A stretch of 64,000 nt of DNA. Source: Hyparrhenia diplandra. Taxonomy: Eukaryota > Streptophyta > Magnoliopsida > Poales > Poaceae. The DNA is taken from positions 124,001-188,000 of the forward strand of contig JADLZK010005824.1 of NCBI GenBank assembly GCA_015847255.1, given 5' to 3'. Position 1 is the stretch's first letter. Each line of letters starts with the position of its first letter. Shown here piece after piece: positions 21,912 to 33,400 of this stretch. The position numbers and the translations under genes were made by a program. The notes below the pieces were generated by a model. That model ran no database searches. It saw only the letters and a list, made by a program, of their open reading frames with translations, and was not told where the DNA came from.

Positions 21912-24500
21912 ATGGTTCATCAGGTTGATAAAATTTTGTGCAGCTTTGACGAATTATTTTACAAGTTTGGGCAGCGGCACAAGCACTCATGGAAGTGGGG
22001 TTGCTACTGGTTCCACAGTTGGAATTGGAGAAGTTGTGCAGAAAATGAAGTAGTGGCACAGCCGGAGCCAGAGGAAGAGCCCGAGGCAGAACATGAAGGT
22101 ATTGGGCTTATCATGGAATTTGACCCTCATGTTCATGTTGTAGCTGATCCAGCTCTTAGAAAACCAATTGATAGATTTCATCCCAACATTCGGATCAGAG
22201 GTTAAGAGAGCATATCTATCGAGAGGACCCACCCAACCTATAGGACATAATTTTCCTAAAAATGATGGGAGAGTCTTTTCAGTCACATTGGTTTTCGGAT
22301 TATGATTGGTTAGAGTACGGTGTGTCAAAAGATGCAGCATTTTGTTTTTATTGCTTCCTCTTTAGGATAGAAGCCGACCGTGCAAAATTTGGTCATGATA
22401 CTTTCACAAAGACAGGGTATAATGATTGGAAACATGCATATAGAGGACTGCCAGGTCATGTTGGTTCAGTTTCTAGTTGCCACACCAATGCAAGATTATG
22501 TGCTGAAAATTTTAAGAATCAAAAGGAGGTATTGTCCATAAAGTAGATACTAATACAAAGACATCAGAACAACTATATGAAACTCGTTTGACCGCTGGTC
22601 TAGATGTTGCAAAGTTTCTTGTTTCACAAGGCCATGCTTTTCGTGGGCATGATGAATCGCTACTTCCTTGAACAAGGGAAATTTCTTAGAAATGATTGAT
22701 TGGTACAAAAAAAAAGGATGAGGGTGTCGGGGTTGCATTTGAAGAGTTATGTCAAAAAAAATGCCCGCATGGCGTGTCCGGAAATTCAACGTGATATGAC
22801 ACGAAGTTTTTGCGAGAAGAGGTCATCAAGTGATAAAGGAAGAGATTGGGGATGGTATGTTCTCGGTTCTAATTGATGAATCCCGTGATGTCTCAATAGC
22901 AGAACAAATGGCCGTGTGCTTGTGAGGTCGAAGAGTTATTTCTAAATTGTATTACACACATTGCCATTGTTTTTTCAACACTAACTGTGACATTTGTGAT
23001 GTGTTATGCAGGTTTGTGAACAAAAAGGGAGAGGTTGTGGAAAGATTTTTGGGGCTTAAGCATGTTGAGGATACAACTTCAAAAGCCCTAAAGATAGCTT
23101 TGACGGAGATTCTTTGCTCATGGATTACCTATTGCTAGGCTACGGGGACAAGGATATGATGGAGCTTCAAACATGAGAGGTGAATTTAATGGTTTGCAAA
23201 AACAGATCCGTGATGAGAACCCCTATGCTTTCTATGTTCATTGCTTTGCTCATCAATTACAGATTGGTCATTGTTTCGTTGCAAAATGTTGCTCCTCTTT
23301 TTGATGATTTCTTCGACTATGTTGGTCTAATTGTGTCAAGTACTAGTGCATCTTGCAAGAGGAAAGATAAATTACAAGCAAAGCATCGAGAAACAATTTT
23401 AAAAAAACTAGAGAGTGGTGAAATTTTTAAAGGTAGGGGCAGCACCAAATGACAAACTTGGCTAGACCGGGAGATACAAGATGGGGTTCTCATTTCATAA
23501 CATTACTTCGTATTGAAACAATGTGGGATTACGTAGTGCAAGTGTTATCCATGATTCATGAAGATGAACGTAATCCCTGGTCGAGCTGGTGGTTTGGTTG
23601 GGAAAATGGAAAGCTTTTCCTTTGTTTTGAATATGAAGTTGATGTTGAAAATATTTCGCATTACAAATGAGTTATCTCTCTTATTGCAAAGAAAAGATCA
23701 AAACATTGTTCAAGCCATGTCATTGCTTATTGATGTAAAAAGAGCGTCGATCAAATTGAGAAATGAAGGATGGGATACATTGTTGGAAGAAGTGACACTA
23801 TTTTGTGTTGAAAAAAGATTCCAGTACCAAATATGGATGAGGCAATACCAAGATTTGGCAGATCAAGGCTTCGTGACAATTTAATCACACAAGATCATTA
23901 TTACCGTGTTGACACTTTCCCTTGCTGCACTTGATGCTATTCTCTCGGAGATGGATCATCGCTTCAATGAGCTATCATCTGAGTTGCTTGTTTCTTTTGC
24001 TTGCCTTGATCCAAGAGAATCCTTCTCTAAGCTTGATGTTGAAAAGATTGCTCGGTTAACGGATATTTATGTGGAAGATTTCTCTATTAGTGATTGTGAT
24101 ATTATAAGAGATCAACTTGAGACATATATTCTCCATGTGAGAAGACTTGATGAGTTCAAATCTTGTCATGACTGTCAAATTTAGCTAAAACAATGGTTGC
24201 AACTAAGACACATGAGACTTTTCAATTGGTGTATCGCCTTATTGAGTTAGCATTGATCCTACCCGTGGCAACATCATCAGTTGAAAGAGCCTTCGGCTAT
24301 GCACATAATCAAGACATATTTGCGCAATAAGATGGGTGATGGTTGGCTCAATAACTTGTTATTGTGTTACATTGAGAAAGAGATCTTCAGAGGGCTTTGT
24401 ATTAAAAAAGTTAAGAAGAGGTTTCAAGTCATAAAAGATCGAAGAGTACAGTTGCCAAAGAGCCCTCGGCGTGCACATGCTAGAGCTAGAGGTTCTTAGA
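21912..24500 (+). pseudogene. hAT transposase (TTF-type zinc finger / DUF4371 / dimerisation), broken
   Basis: Pieces in all three plus frames follow the order of plant TTF-zinc-finger hAT transposases. They include EFDPHVHVVADPALRKPI (about 22110-22170) and the TTF finger FSDYDWLEYGVSKDAAFCFY (22285-22360). Next come the SNMRGEFNGLQKQI and HCFAHQ stretch (about 23170-23260), then LARPGDTRWGSHFITLLRIE (23458-23520). The C-terminal hAT dimerisation motif LPVATSSVERAF is at about 24255-24291. At least five frame breaks or stops separate them, for example near 22205, 22545, 22925, 23140 and 23450. No intact transposase can be made from it. Confidence 0.88.
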
Positions 24501-24786
24501 AGTTGCTAGAGGTATGTATATTCTTATGGTGTTAACTAGCCCTTTATTATTACTTGCTATTTGCTAATTGATGTCTTTATCCAATTTACAGATTATATAT
24601 TTCTTATTTTTATTTTGGAATTTTACTATTGGCGCAAGAACTATCAATTTATTCTTCAAATTTGAGATATAATCTCAACTTCGCATTAAAATTGTGTGAT
24701 TGCAATGTTTTTGATTTTGGTTTAGTCGGTCATTAGAAGTTCGCCCCAGCTATGTTTTTTTTCCTGGCTCCGCCACTGCAGTGCGT

Positions 24787-25441
24787 AATGCACAGGACGA
24801 CTTTCTTTCCGCAATCGGCATCACGCACAGGCCGACCTCTAAAACTGATACGAAGTATTTACTTAACTTCAAAGATTGGTTGCTTCAGTAAAATACGAGA
24901 TACGTATTTATTTTAGAACAAAAAGAAATGTGTTATGAATATGGCATTCTTAGGCCGGAAGCGCCCGTGCCCATGGAAGTATGGCTCAGAACAGGCCCAC
25001 CAGACCCATTACTAGATTTATCATTTAATGTTCTGTGTATGTACGGAAACTCGGCAAGATCTCCGTCGTTTTCTGCTCTCCGATCGCGTCTTCGGCAGCC
25101 GTCGGGAGGCTCGGAGAGCAGAGTTGCTTCAGTTCAGCCACCGCCGCATCGGCACTACAGGTGAGCAACTCCGGAGCGCGGAGGGACAGGCCATGATCGT
25201 GGGCTTCTGGTGCCTCGTACGCGCACGAATCCTGCGCCTTCTGCGTTGATGTAGATTCTATATATCTCGTTTTCCCACTCGATTATATGTTTTCTATTCT
25301 ATCTCTTGCAGCTAATGCAGACCGATCGGTGAAGTTCAGTCTATAAATTGTGTGCTCTGTCACTCAAATGCATCAATGAGTAATGAATACTTTGGCGTGA
25401 TTATTAGTTCTCTTGTATGATCAGAAATCCATCAGACAAAT
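24787..25441 (+). other. Upstream region of S2
   Basis: From about 24880 it is paralogous to the S1 upstream region, including the GC-rich 5' exon-like block and a CTACAGGTGAGCAACT splice-like site at about 25153-25168. It probably holds the promoter and 5' UTR. A diffuse TATA-rich stretch near 25256-25290 falls within the inferred UTR intron. Confidence 0.5.
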
Positions 25442-26198
25442 ATGGAGAACGAGATCGAGTCCAAGGAGGAGGTACAACGACGACGGCTGCAGGAGGAAGA
25501 CGACAGTAGCAGCAAGGCAACAAGGTGGGTGATGGCCACCGCCGTCGAGATTGAACTAGAGGTTCTGGACTGCCCCATCTGCTACCGGCCTCTCAAGCCC
25601 CCGGTGTTTCAGGTCTTTCCCCTTTCCTTTCTCTTCGTTTCTTTCACTATTTGAGAATTGAGAATTCCATTATGCCTTGTAGAAACTAGTAACCAAAACA
25701 CAAGCATGTTTATTCTCGTTCTATGTACATATGCAGTGTGCAGTTGGGCATGTGGCATGCTCATGTTGCCGTGCCAAGCTCTCCGGCAGGAGCTGCTACA
25801 CATGCGGCGGCGCCACCGACTTCAGCCGCTGCTTCGCGGTGGAGCACATCGTGGAGTCCGTGCGGGTCCCGTGCGCCAACGCCGGCCGCGGGTGCACCGC
25901 CAAGACGGCGTACCACGGCAAGGAAGAGCACGAGGAGACTTGCCCGCACGCGCACGCCGAGGTCAAGGCAGTCGTCGTCACCGCCGACCCTGCTGCCCCT
26001 GACGACACTCCCGACGTCCCAGTGCCAGAGCAATGTGGAAACAGAGGCAGCGGCAGAGGCCGAAATCTGGTCACAGGACTAGTGCTTGCCAGTATTAGTA
26101 TGATCATGATTCCAGTTGCGATCCCTGTTGTTCGTGGCATCATCATACATCTTAGCCTACAAGGTGCTTGCTCGCGCGTTGCATCGGTAGCGACATGA
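25442..26198 (+). CDS. Short SINA-like RING protein S2 with C-terminal hydrophobic tail
   Basis: Exon 1 is 25442-25612 and exon 2 is 25737-26198. The junction CAG|gt ... ATGCAG|TGT keeps phase 0, giving 210 residues. RING ligands are C44, C47, C58, H62, C65, C68, C77 and C80. The SIAH-type finger starts with VPCANAGRGC and continues through KEEHEETCPHAHAE. The second half of that finger and the whole substrate-binding domain of the SINA family (usually to about 280-310 residues) are missing. Instead, residues 171-199 form a hydrophobic segment (GLVLASISMIMIPVAIPVV...IIIHLSLQ), likely a single membrane span or tail anchor. The start was chosen because it matches S1. If translated, it would be a small membrane-linked RING protein; truncation plus chance hydrophobicity is the alternative. 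Confidence 0.75.
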
Positions 26199-27142
26199 AT
26201 CTCCATAAAATGTTTGACCTTTTATGAGTACTTTACCGTGACCTTTGTTTTCTGTCCGTGTGTCTGAACATTTTATCTTAGGGGTGTTTGTTCATGACTG
26301 AGTCATGCATACTATGCCAACTTTTAGGGTACTAATTGCTTTTACTTTTCATGATTTGAGTCAAGATGATTGAATTATTGAATATGAATATGTAATGGGT
26401 GACCCCAGATCGAACCCGGCGGCGCGGCACTTGAAGGGCCTCCTGATTGTTGGGCAACCCCTCTTTTTATTATATAGTTATAGTTAGACATGTATAGACC
26501 CCTCTTTATTAAATTAACCGCAACTATATTATGATGTATTCTCCTATATTATACTTACTAGCAGAAGTACCCGTGTGTTGCAATGGGTCACGGGTTCGGA
26601 CTCGGTATTTTAGGAAACAACTTCACTTAAGTTAAAATCATACATCTTAGCCTACAAGGTGCTTGCTCGCGCGTTGCATCGGTAGCGACATGAATCTTCA
26701 TAAAATGTTTGATGTTTTATGAGTACTTTACCGTGACCTTCTCTGTTTTCTGGCCGTGTGTCTGTGAACATTTTATCTTAGGGGTGTATATTGATGATTG
26801 AGTCATGCATACTATGCCAACTTTTTGGGGTACTAATTGTTTTTGCTTTTCATGATTTGAGTCAAGATGATTGGATTCTTTGAATGTGAATATGTAATGG
26901 GTGACCACAGATCGACCCCGCCGTCCCGGCACTTGAAGGGCCTCCTGATTGTTGGGCAACCCCTCTTTACTGTTATATAGTCAGACATGTATAGACCCCT
27001 CTTTATTAAATTAACCGCAACTATATTATGATGTATTCTCCTATTATACTTGTACTTACTAACAAAAGTCCCCGTGTGTTGCCACGGGTCACAGGTTCGG
27101 ACTCTGTATTTTAGGAAACAACTTCACTTAAGTTAAAATCAT
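26146..27142. repeat. 495 bp tandem duplication including the S2 3' end
   Basis: TACATCTTAGCCTACAAGGT begins at 26146, inside the S2 coding end, and again at 26641. Similarity continues through the 3' flank to TTCACTTAAGTTAAAATCAT near 26640 and 27142. The second copy thus carries the last 17 or so codons of S2, including the stop, as a detached piece. Confidence 0.9.
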
Positions 27143-29090
27143 CATTTCAAATAAGCATTTGATTAAAATAGTTTGTCATGGTCGTTGACATGACTATAAT
27201 ACACTCAATTTTTTTTTTCCTCCGACGACACTGCTTCTGCGACTCGCGACGGCCAGCAACCCCGATGGCACATTGGCATTGCTTCGCCTGGAGTCGCAAT
27301 CCCTTCACTGTGTGCGCCTTGACAGATTAGGCTGCTCCATCCCAAATAGCGAATCAGAACGGAAGATGACGAGCCTCCGATCCCAAAGTCAGTAGGGCAC
27401 CATGGCGTCTCCGACACGCCATCACCGGCGGTATGTCGTGCGGCGTTGTGTGTCTGCCCATATCATATATCGTATCCTCTGGTCGAGATTATTAGATTAA
27501 GCAAACCGCAAGAAAACATCATGTTCGAGCATCTCCGAGAGTTTCCTAAATTTCTTCCTAAAAACACCATGTTTTGCAACTCCTAAAAAGATTTCAGGAG
27601 AAAAAAAGAAGCGCATCTTCAATAGTACCTAATATTTCACTCCTGAAACATTAAAATTTGGTCAATTGTTTTTGACTTTTCGTTTCCTCCGCGCAAAAGT
27701 CTTCGCCGCCGCCGCCATATGTTCCTCCTTCCATCGTCGTGCTCTAGTGTCCTGTAGTCCCAGCCGGCGAGATGTTCACCTTATCTATGCACAGTGCGCC
27801 GTGCGGCACATTTACAGAAGTAAGCAAGCAAGAGATGAGTAATGCAAGGTACGTACGTGTAGGTGCCGGCATTGAGCATGACGACTTGATGAGCGGCATG
27901 AGTTGATGGTGGCATGTTGGATGGGCGTGAAGTTCTTGGCGTTCATTGGTACGGCAACAGCTTCGTGGCTACCACGTGAACTGTCGCTCGCCTCCACGTA
28001 CTCACATCACGTTCACCGGGGACGACAACAGCTTCGCGGCGCGCGATCCCCCTACTTCAATCTCTTGCCCCAGGGCAGCGATCTCCACCTCTGCACCCGT
28101 CATTGCCGTGGCCACCGCCGCAGATGGTGCTAGCCAAGCTCGCCTCCATCTCGAAAAGCCTCGCCACGATGGGAGCTGCGAAGGAAAGAAGAGACCGTGG
28201 AGGATCAGAGAGGGTGTGAAAGACTTCGCTCGCGCGTGACCGGCAAATCGACGATCGGCGCCGATAGAAGAGACGAAGTTCGTGCATATTTTTACGTGCA
28301 AGATACGATATCTCGTATGGCACCAACCGACACGTAATTTTTTCTTTTCCTTTTATTCTAAGGAAGACAACCATGTGTATACGCAAGTAAATTAAGGAGA
28401 TCGGATCGAATTGAGACATGTAAGGAGATTATTTGTTTGGCTCGGTCAAGGAAAAGAAAGGGGGGGTGTATTCATACCGAACTCCTGATGCGGGTAAGAA
28501 AAGGGTGGAAAAAAAAAGGTGGACCGAAATTTTGGTGGACTAAAATTTCCTCGCTTGAATAGTAGGTATATATAGACTAGGAAGCTCGTACAACATGTTA
28601 AGTTAGCATAGACGACCAAAGGAAGCGTGCATGTATCACGAACGTGGATGTAATGATGCATGGCATGCTAGGTAAAGTTGTAATACTGACAAACTTCCTG
28701 TAGCATAAAATTGTGACAATTATAGGTAGCTAGGATTGTTCTTTCCAGAATCTTCAAAATCCAGAATAATAGTGATTCCTTGAAGATTGACATCTGAAAA
28801 TCCAGTTTCTCTTGTTCTTTATGAGCAAAAATATCCAATCGATCGGTTTTCCTAAGAGAAAATTTTGAAGTCCACATCATATACTTTAAGCATCTCCAAT
28901 AGTTTCTAAAAAATCACTTGGTAAATTGATAAGTTTTCCATGTGACTAAAGAAACGCTGGGATCACTTTTGTTGCCTGCGCCTAGGGGAGTATATCAGGT
29001 AGTTTGATTGGTTTCCAGAACAGAATTCATACAGTCCATGAAAGAAAATATAAACAATCGTAGCCGACAGGCCATGTATAATTATATATA
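27143..29090. other. Intergenic with unassigned GC-rich segment
   Basis: 27690-28290 is GC-rich with overlapping ORFs on both strands (for example 27946-28239 + and 28002-28301 -). None shows a domain that I know. The phrases GAGCATCTCC (27530) and AAGCATCTCCAATAG (28890) resemble ends of grass DNA elements, but they are in the same orientation and do not define an element. No gene is supported. Confidence 0.4.
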
Positions 29091-29099
29091 ATACTGCCA

Positions 29100-31095
29100 C
29101 AAACATTGTGACTGAATCGATATCTGACAAATATCTGGGCCTACCAGCACTAATTGGGATGGATAGGACAGATTGTTTCCGGCATTTGATTGATCGGGTT
29201 CGGACTAGAATGTCAGGATGGAAAGAAAAGTTGCTCAGCACAGGAGGAAAAGAAATATTGATCAAATCTGTTGCCCAAGCAAAACCAGTCTATGCAATGA
29301 TGGTTTTCATACTCCCTAATAAAATTTGCAAAGGGGTCACTGATGCCATCTCTCAATTCTGGTGGGGTGATGGGGAGGAGCATAAACATATTCATTGGCA
29401 ACAGTGGTGGAAGTTATGCATGCCAAAAAGCAAAGGAGATATGGGGTTTCATGATTTGCAAAGTTTCAATCTAGCGCTCCTAGCTAAACAGGCGTGGAGG
29501 CTGATGATGGATCCTGATTCCCTATGTGCTCGTATTCTGCGGGCTAAGTATTATCCGGATGGTAATTTATTGAATGCAAAACCTAAGCAAGGGAGCTCAG
29601 AGCTATACTTGGCAGAGCGTGCTTGCTGGTTTGGAATGTTTCAAGGAAGGCTATATATGGAGAGTTGGTGATGGCTCTAAAATTGACATTTGGGAAGATA
29701 AATGGATCCCAAACAGTCCAGACTTGAAAGTTCAATCCATGATAGGGAGGAACATTGTTACAAATGTCCAAGAACTGATAGACCCGGTGACAGGGCAATG
29801 GGATGTCGATCTGGTGAGTTCAATCTTCAGTCCAGTTGATGCGCACCGTATACTACAGATTCCTTTGATGAATGATAGAGAGGATCTCGTAGCGTGGCAC
29901 TTCAACAAGAATGACTTGCCGTATACTACAGATTCCTTTGATGAATGATAGAGAGGATCTCGTAGCGTGGCACTTCAACAAGAATGACTTGTTCTCTGTT
30001 AAGTCGGCATATCACTGTCAATGATCCCGGAAATTTGATGCGAATGGTGTCCGTGCTCAGGATGCAGATCAAAGAGAAATAGTATGGAAGAAAATATGGA
30101 AAGCGGATGTCCCAAGCAAAATCAAGATACATTGTCGTCGGATCATGCATGATCACATACCATGTCGGGCAGTTCTTGTTGCAAAACATATTGGGGGATG
30201 ATTCTTCCTGCCCTTTTTGCTCGTCAAACTGGGAAGACGCTCAGCACATGCTGTTTAATTGCGACCGGGCAACTGCTGTATGGCGAGCCATAGGAGTATG
30301 GGGGAGAATTTAGCTATTGTCGGATAACCAACAGTTGGCAGCAGGAATCATTGAAGCTGTTGTCAGGCAAGGTGAGATGGTGCAGGGGCTTGACGTTGGA
30401 TTAATTGAACTTATACAGACAGGTTGCTGGTATATCTGGTGGGAAAGAAGAAGGTTTGCCCATGGTGAACAAGTTCAAAGCCATCACAGATCGGCGATGT
30501 CTATAATTGCCCTGACGACGAACTACAAGCTTGCAAATAAGAAACCAGTCAGGAGCCGGCAGGCGTGGAAAAAACCAAGTGAAGGATATCTAGCTATGAA
30601 CATTGATGCATCATTTGACGAACACCAACACTCTGGGAGTACCGGAGTGGTGATCAGAGACAATAATGGTGGCGTCATTGCGGCTTCAAACAGATTTATA
30701 ACTCATGTGGTGGATGCACACTCGGCAGAGGTTTGGGCACTGCATGATGGTCTAATATTGGCTCAAAGCATTGGTGCCAGCAGTATGTGTGTCCAAACTG
30801 ACTGCGCTGAAGTTGCGATAACAATCCAAGATGGAGGTTTTTCGGCTTCCGCTGCAATGGCAATTTATGAGGAGTGTATGGGCATGTGGGAAGAATTTAC
30901 TAATATATCAATTACACACATCGACAGAGAAGCAAATGCGGTTGCTCATGGATTAGCCAGGCAAGCTTTTATTTCACGTAATTCTTGTAATTGGCTAGAT
31001 GAAACCCCAGGAATCATTATGGGGGATGTAGCTCGAGATGTAACTGTTTTTAATCATCAATAAAGCTTGCCTTATGGTGCTAAAAAAAACTTGAT
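29100..31095 (+). mobile_element. 5'-truncated LINE: RT C-terminus, zf-RVT and RNase H, broken
   Basis: The open pieces follow the order of plant LINE ORF2. The RT connection region is SISDKYLGLPALIG, WKEKLLSTGGKEILIKSVAQ and PKSKGDMGFHDLQSFNLALL (29108-29640). The zinc finger zf-RVT is CPFCSSNWEDAQHMLFNCDR (about 30210-30270). The C-terminal RNase H domain (about 30590-30990) has MNIDASFD, the acidic AEVWAL, VQTDCAE and the HIDREANAVAHGLAR end. The frame is broken near 29640, by a 73 bp duplication (29846-29991), by a stop near 30030, and at 30312. The 3' end is an AATAAAGCTT signal followed by a short A run at 31082-31089. The catalytic YADD part of RT is missing through 5' truncation. Confidence 0.9.
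29846..29991. repeat. 73 bp tandem duplication within the LINE
   Basis: CCGTATACTACAGATTCCTT begins at 29846 and again at 29919, and the copies are identical through AACAAGAATGACTTG. Because 73 is not a multiple of three, the duplication itself shifts the ORF2 frame. Confidence 0.95.
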
Positions 31096-31178
31096 GGAAT
31101 ATTAATATATATATACCAGCAGCGAGGTCAATCGTTGGTTCCACGCCGATCACGCAGCCAAACCCTCCCGAACGAGCC

Positions 31179-32341
31179 ATGGCCATGGCACTGCCGGAGT
31201 TGAACTACGACCTCACCGCGGAGATCCTCCTCCGCTTCCCTCCAGACAAGCCCGCGCTCCTCTCCCGCGCTTCCCTCGTCTCCAAACTCTGGCACCGCAT
31301 CATCTCAGATCCCGGCTTCCAACGCCGCTACCACGTCTTCCACCGACGCGCCCCCTGCTCGGATTCTTCTACAACCTCGATTTCCCGAGTCCCTTCTCTG
31401 CCGTTGGATTCGATTTCCCGGCGCCCTTGTCTCGTTTCGTTGCAACCACGGCGGCCTCCCGCTCCCCCATGCAGCGGCGGCGGCGGCGCTCGACGAAGAC
31501 CGCCGCTTGTCCTGGGCCCTCGACTGCCGCCACGGCCGCGTCCTCTTCAAGAACGCGGACAGCATGGGCCTCGCCGTGTGGGATCCGATCGCGGATGACT
31601 GGACGGACCTGCCGCCACCCGGCATCCTGTACGCGTCCTACACCGCCGTCGTGCTTTGCGATGTGGCCGGCTGCGACCACTGTGACTGCAGCGCTGGTCC
31701 CTTTGTTGTCGTCTGTATAGGCTACTACGACGCAAGCAGGACCGCCTATGCCTGTGTTTACTCATCGGAGGATCGTGCCTGGCAAGCGCCGGTTTCTGAC
31801 GGCACACAGTGCTGGGGCTTTGACGTGATGCGCCCTGCTCTCATAGGTGATGGAATCTACTGCACCGTTGGTGGAGGTTATGGTATTCTGAGGTATGATT
31901 TGGTGGAGCGTCGCTTTGCTTGGATCAACATGCCAAATAGATTTAGTGGAGCGTCGTTTCGCTTTGACGAAAGGGAACCAGTGCTCATGCAAAACCAGGA
32001 CGGCTCACTGGGCATCGCCCGGCATGAGGGGTTCAAGGCTTTACCTTTGGTCGACAAGATGGAATAATTCAGAGGATGGAGGTGCTGCAGGATGGGTACA
32101 GCGGAAGGTCATCAAGCTTAGGAAACTGTTGCCTCTTGACAACAAACACTTTATGAAAGCTTATGTGATTGGTTTTGCTGAAGGCGTTGGTGTTTTCTTC
32201 CTAAGGACACATGCTGGTGTCTTCACGGTTGACCTAAAGTCACGGCGGGTGATGAAGGTGAGCTATCCAAGCAACAACTACCGGAGCGTCGTCCCCTTCA
32301 TTAGCTTCTTCACCCCAGGTATATATGTGATCCCCTTTTAG
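31179..32341 (+). pseudogene. F-box protein gene with three frameshifts
   Basis: The N-terminus carries an F-box (LPELNYDLTAEILLRFPPDK, then SLVSKLWHRIISDPGF), which would bind SKP1 in an SCF ubiquitin ligase. The downstream part follows the rice-type F-box plus beta-propeller-like (DUF1618/F-box associated) pattern, with WALDCRHGRVLFKNADSMGL, LAVWDP and GDGIYCTVGGG. The frame changes near 31352-31360, near 31475-31490 in a CGG run, and near 32035-32060. The last segment (VQRKVIKLRKLLP ... VMKVSYPSNNYRSVVPFISF) ends at 32341. Without the shifts the length would be about 385 residues, typical of the family. An internal partial repeat (GATTTGGTGGAGCGTCG / GATTTAGTGGAGCGTCG) lies at 31900-31965. 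Confidence 0.8.
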
Positions 32342-33400
32342 ATTTTGTAACTTTTGTTATTACGAGTGGACACATCCTGCCGTTGAGATTTGAAAGCCTT
32401 CAACTTGTTTGCCTTATACACACATTATTTGTTTGTGACAATTTACTGGTTGTTAGAATAGATCACACGGTTGCTTTGAGGAAGAGACTACGTACAATGC
32501 CACATCACATAATGTGTTCACATTCTTGAGTTGTCAAGCATCATAGCTAAATTTTTAATCAACTCCAAGTTGCTGATCTAATAATATTTTGATCAACTGC
32601 AAGTTGTTCTTTGATCTAATAATGAGTTCTTTGACTAAATTTTGATATCTGGGTCAATTTTTTTCTCAATGAATGGAAAAGTTTCTAACTTTTTTTTTTG
32701 CTTGTACTTTTCAGATTGTGCTCCTTGAAGAGTTGCTAGTTCACAAATCCATCAAGAGCGGTGAAATATTAGATATTATGTTGGATATACTTTAGGTTTA
32801 ATTGATGAAATTGTAAGCCATTAGGCGATATGGTCCTTGTGTACATGCATGCTCACTAGTTGGGTATGTACTTATATTCAATACTGAAGATTATATCCAA
32901 GTCACATCCTAAATCTCACATTGGTTCATAATGTTTTTATGATTGATAATTCTACTAGGAGCTTGAAGTATATTAGGACAATTGATTGGAAAAACAAATA
33001 TATGTCCTTCATATATATATATATTACTAGGAGGATTCCTCACGTGTTACCGCGGGTATGAAGAATTAGGATATGTATATGTATGCAAGAACTTGATATA
33101 TTATATAATATATATCACTAAGAATTAGTGGATTGCATAATATAATGACATAGACAATAAAATGTTTTTGTGTCTTGCTGACATCATTATAGTTGCATAT
33201 GCTAGTAGATTTTAATTATTTAATAATAGTGCAATGCTTAGTTTGACAACTTGCATGTTGAGATATTAGCTAGTGAGGTCTTGCTTAGTGGATATTAACT
33301 GTGTATGTGAAAGTGCATTGCCTAGGTGGACAGCTTGCACATTAAGATAAATAGCTAATGGGGTAGATTACCAACCATGACATCTCTCCCTACCAGGAGA
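32342..33400. other. Intergenic, nothing recognised
   Basis: AT-rich 3' flank of the F-box gene. A GTTACCGCGGGT-containing motif near 33028-33060 resembles the short hairpin motif noted at 26571, 27070 and 34912. Confidence 0.4.

Larger units (their letters stand above)
21200..24778 (+). mobile_element. hAT DNA transposon, 3579 bp, TSD CAGTGCGT
   Basis: A perfect 8 bp target duplication, CAGTGCGT, lies at 21192-21199 and 24779-24786. The left end CGATGGCGGCTCCACG is an imperfect complement of the right end CCTGGCTCCGCCACTG. A second inverted block, GGGGCAGCTGCCCCAGCT / CGCCCCAGCTATG, lies just inside. The interior holds a decayed transposase frame on the plus strand. The 8 bp duplication plus transposase type place it in the hAT superfamily. 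Confidence 0.92.
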
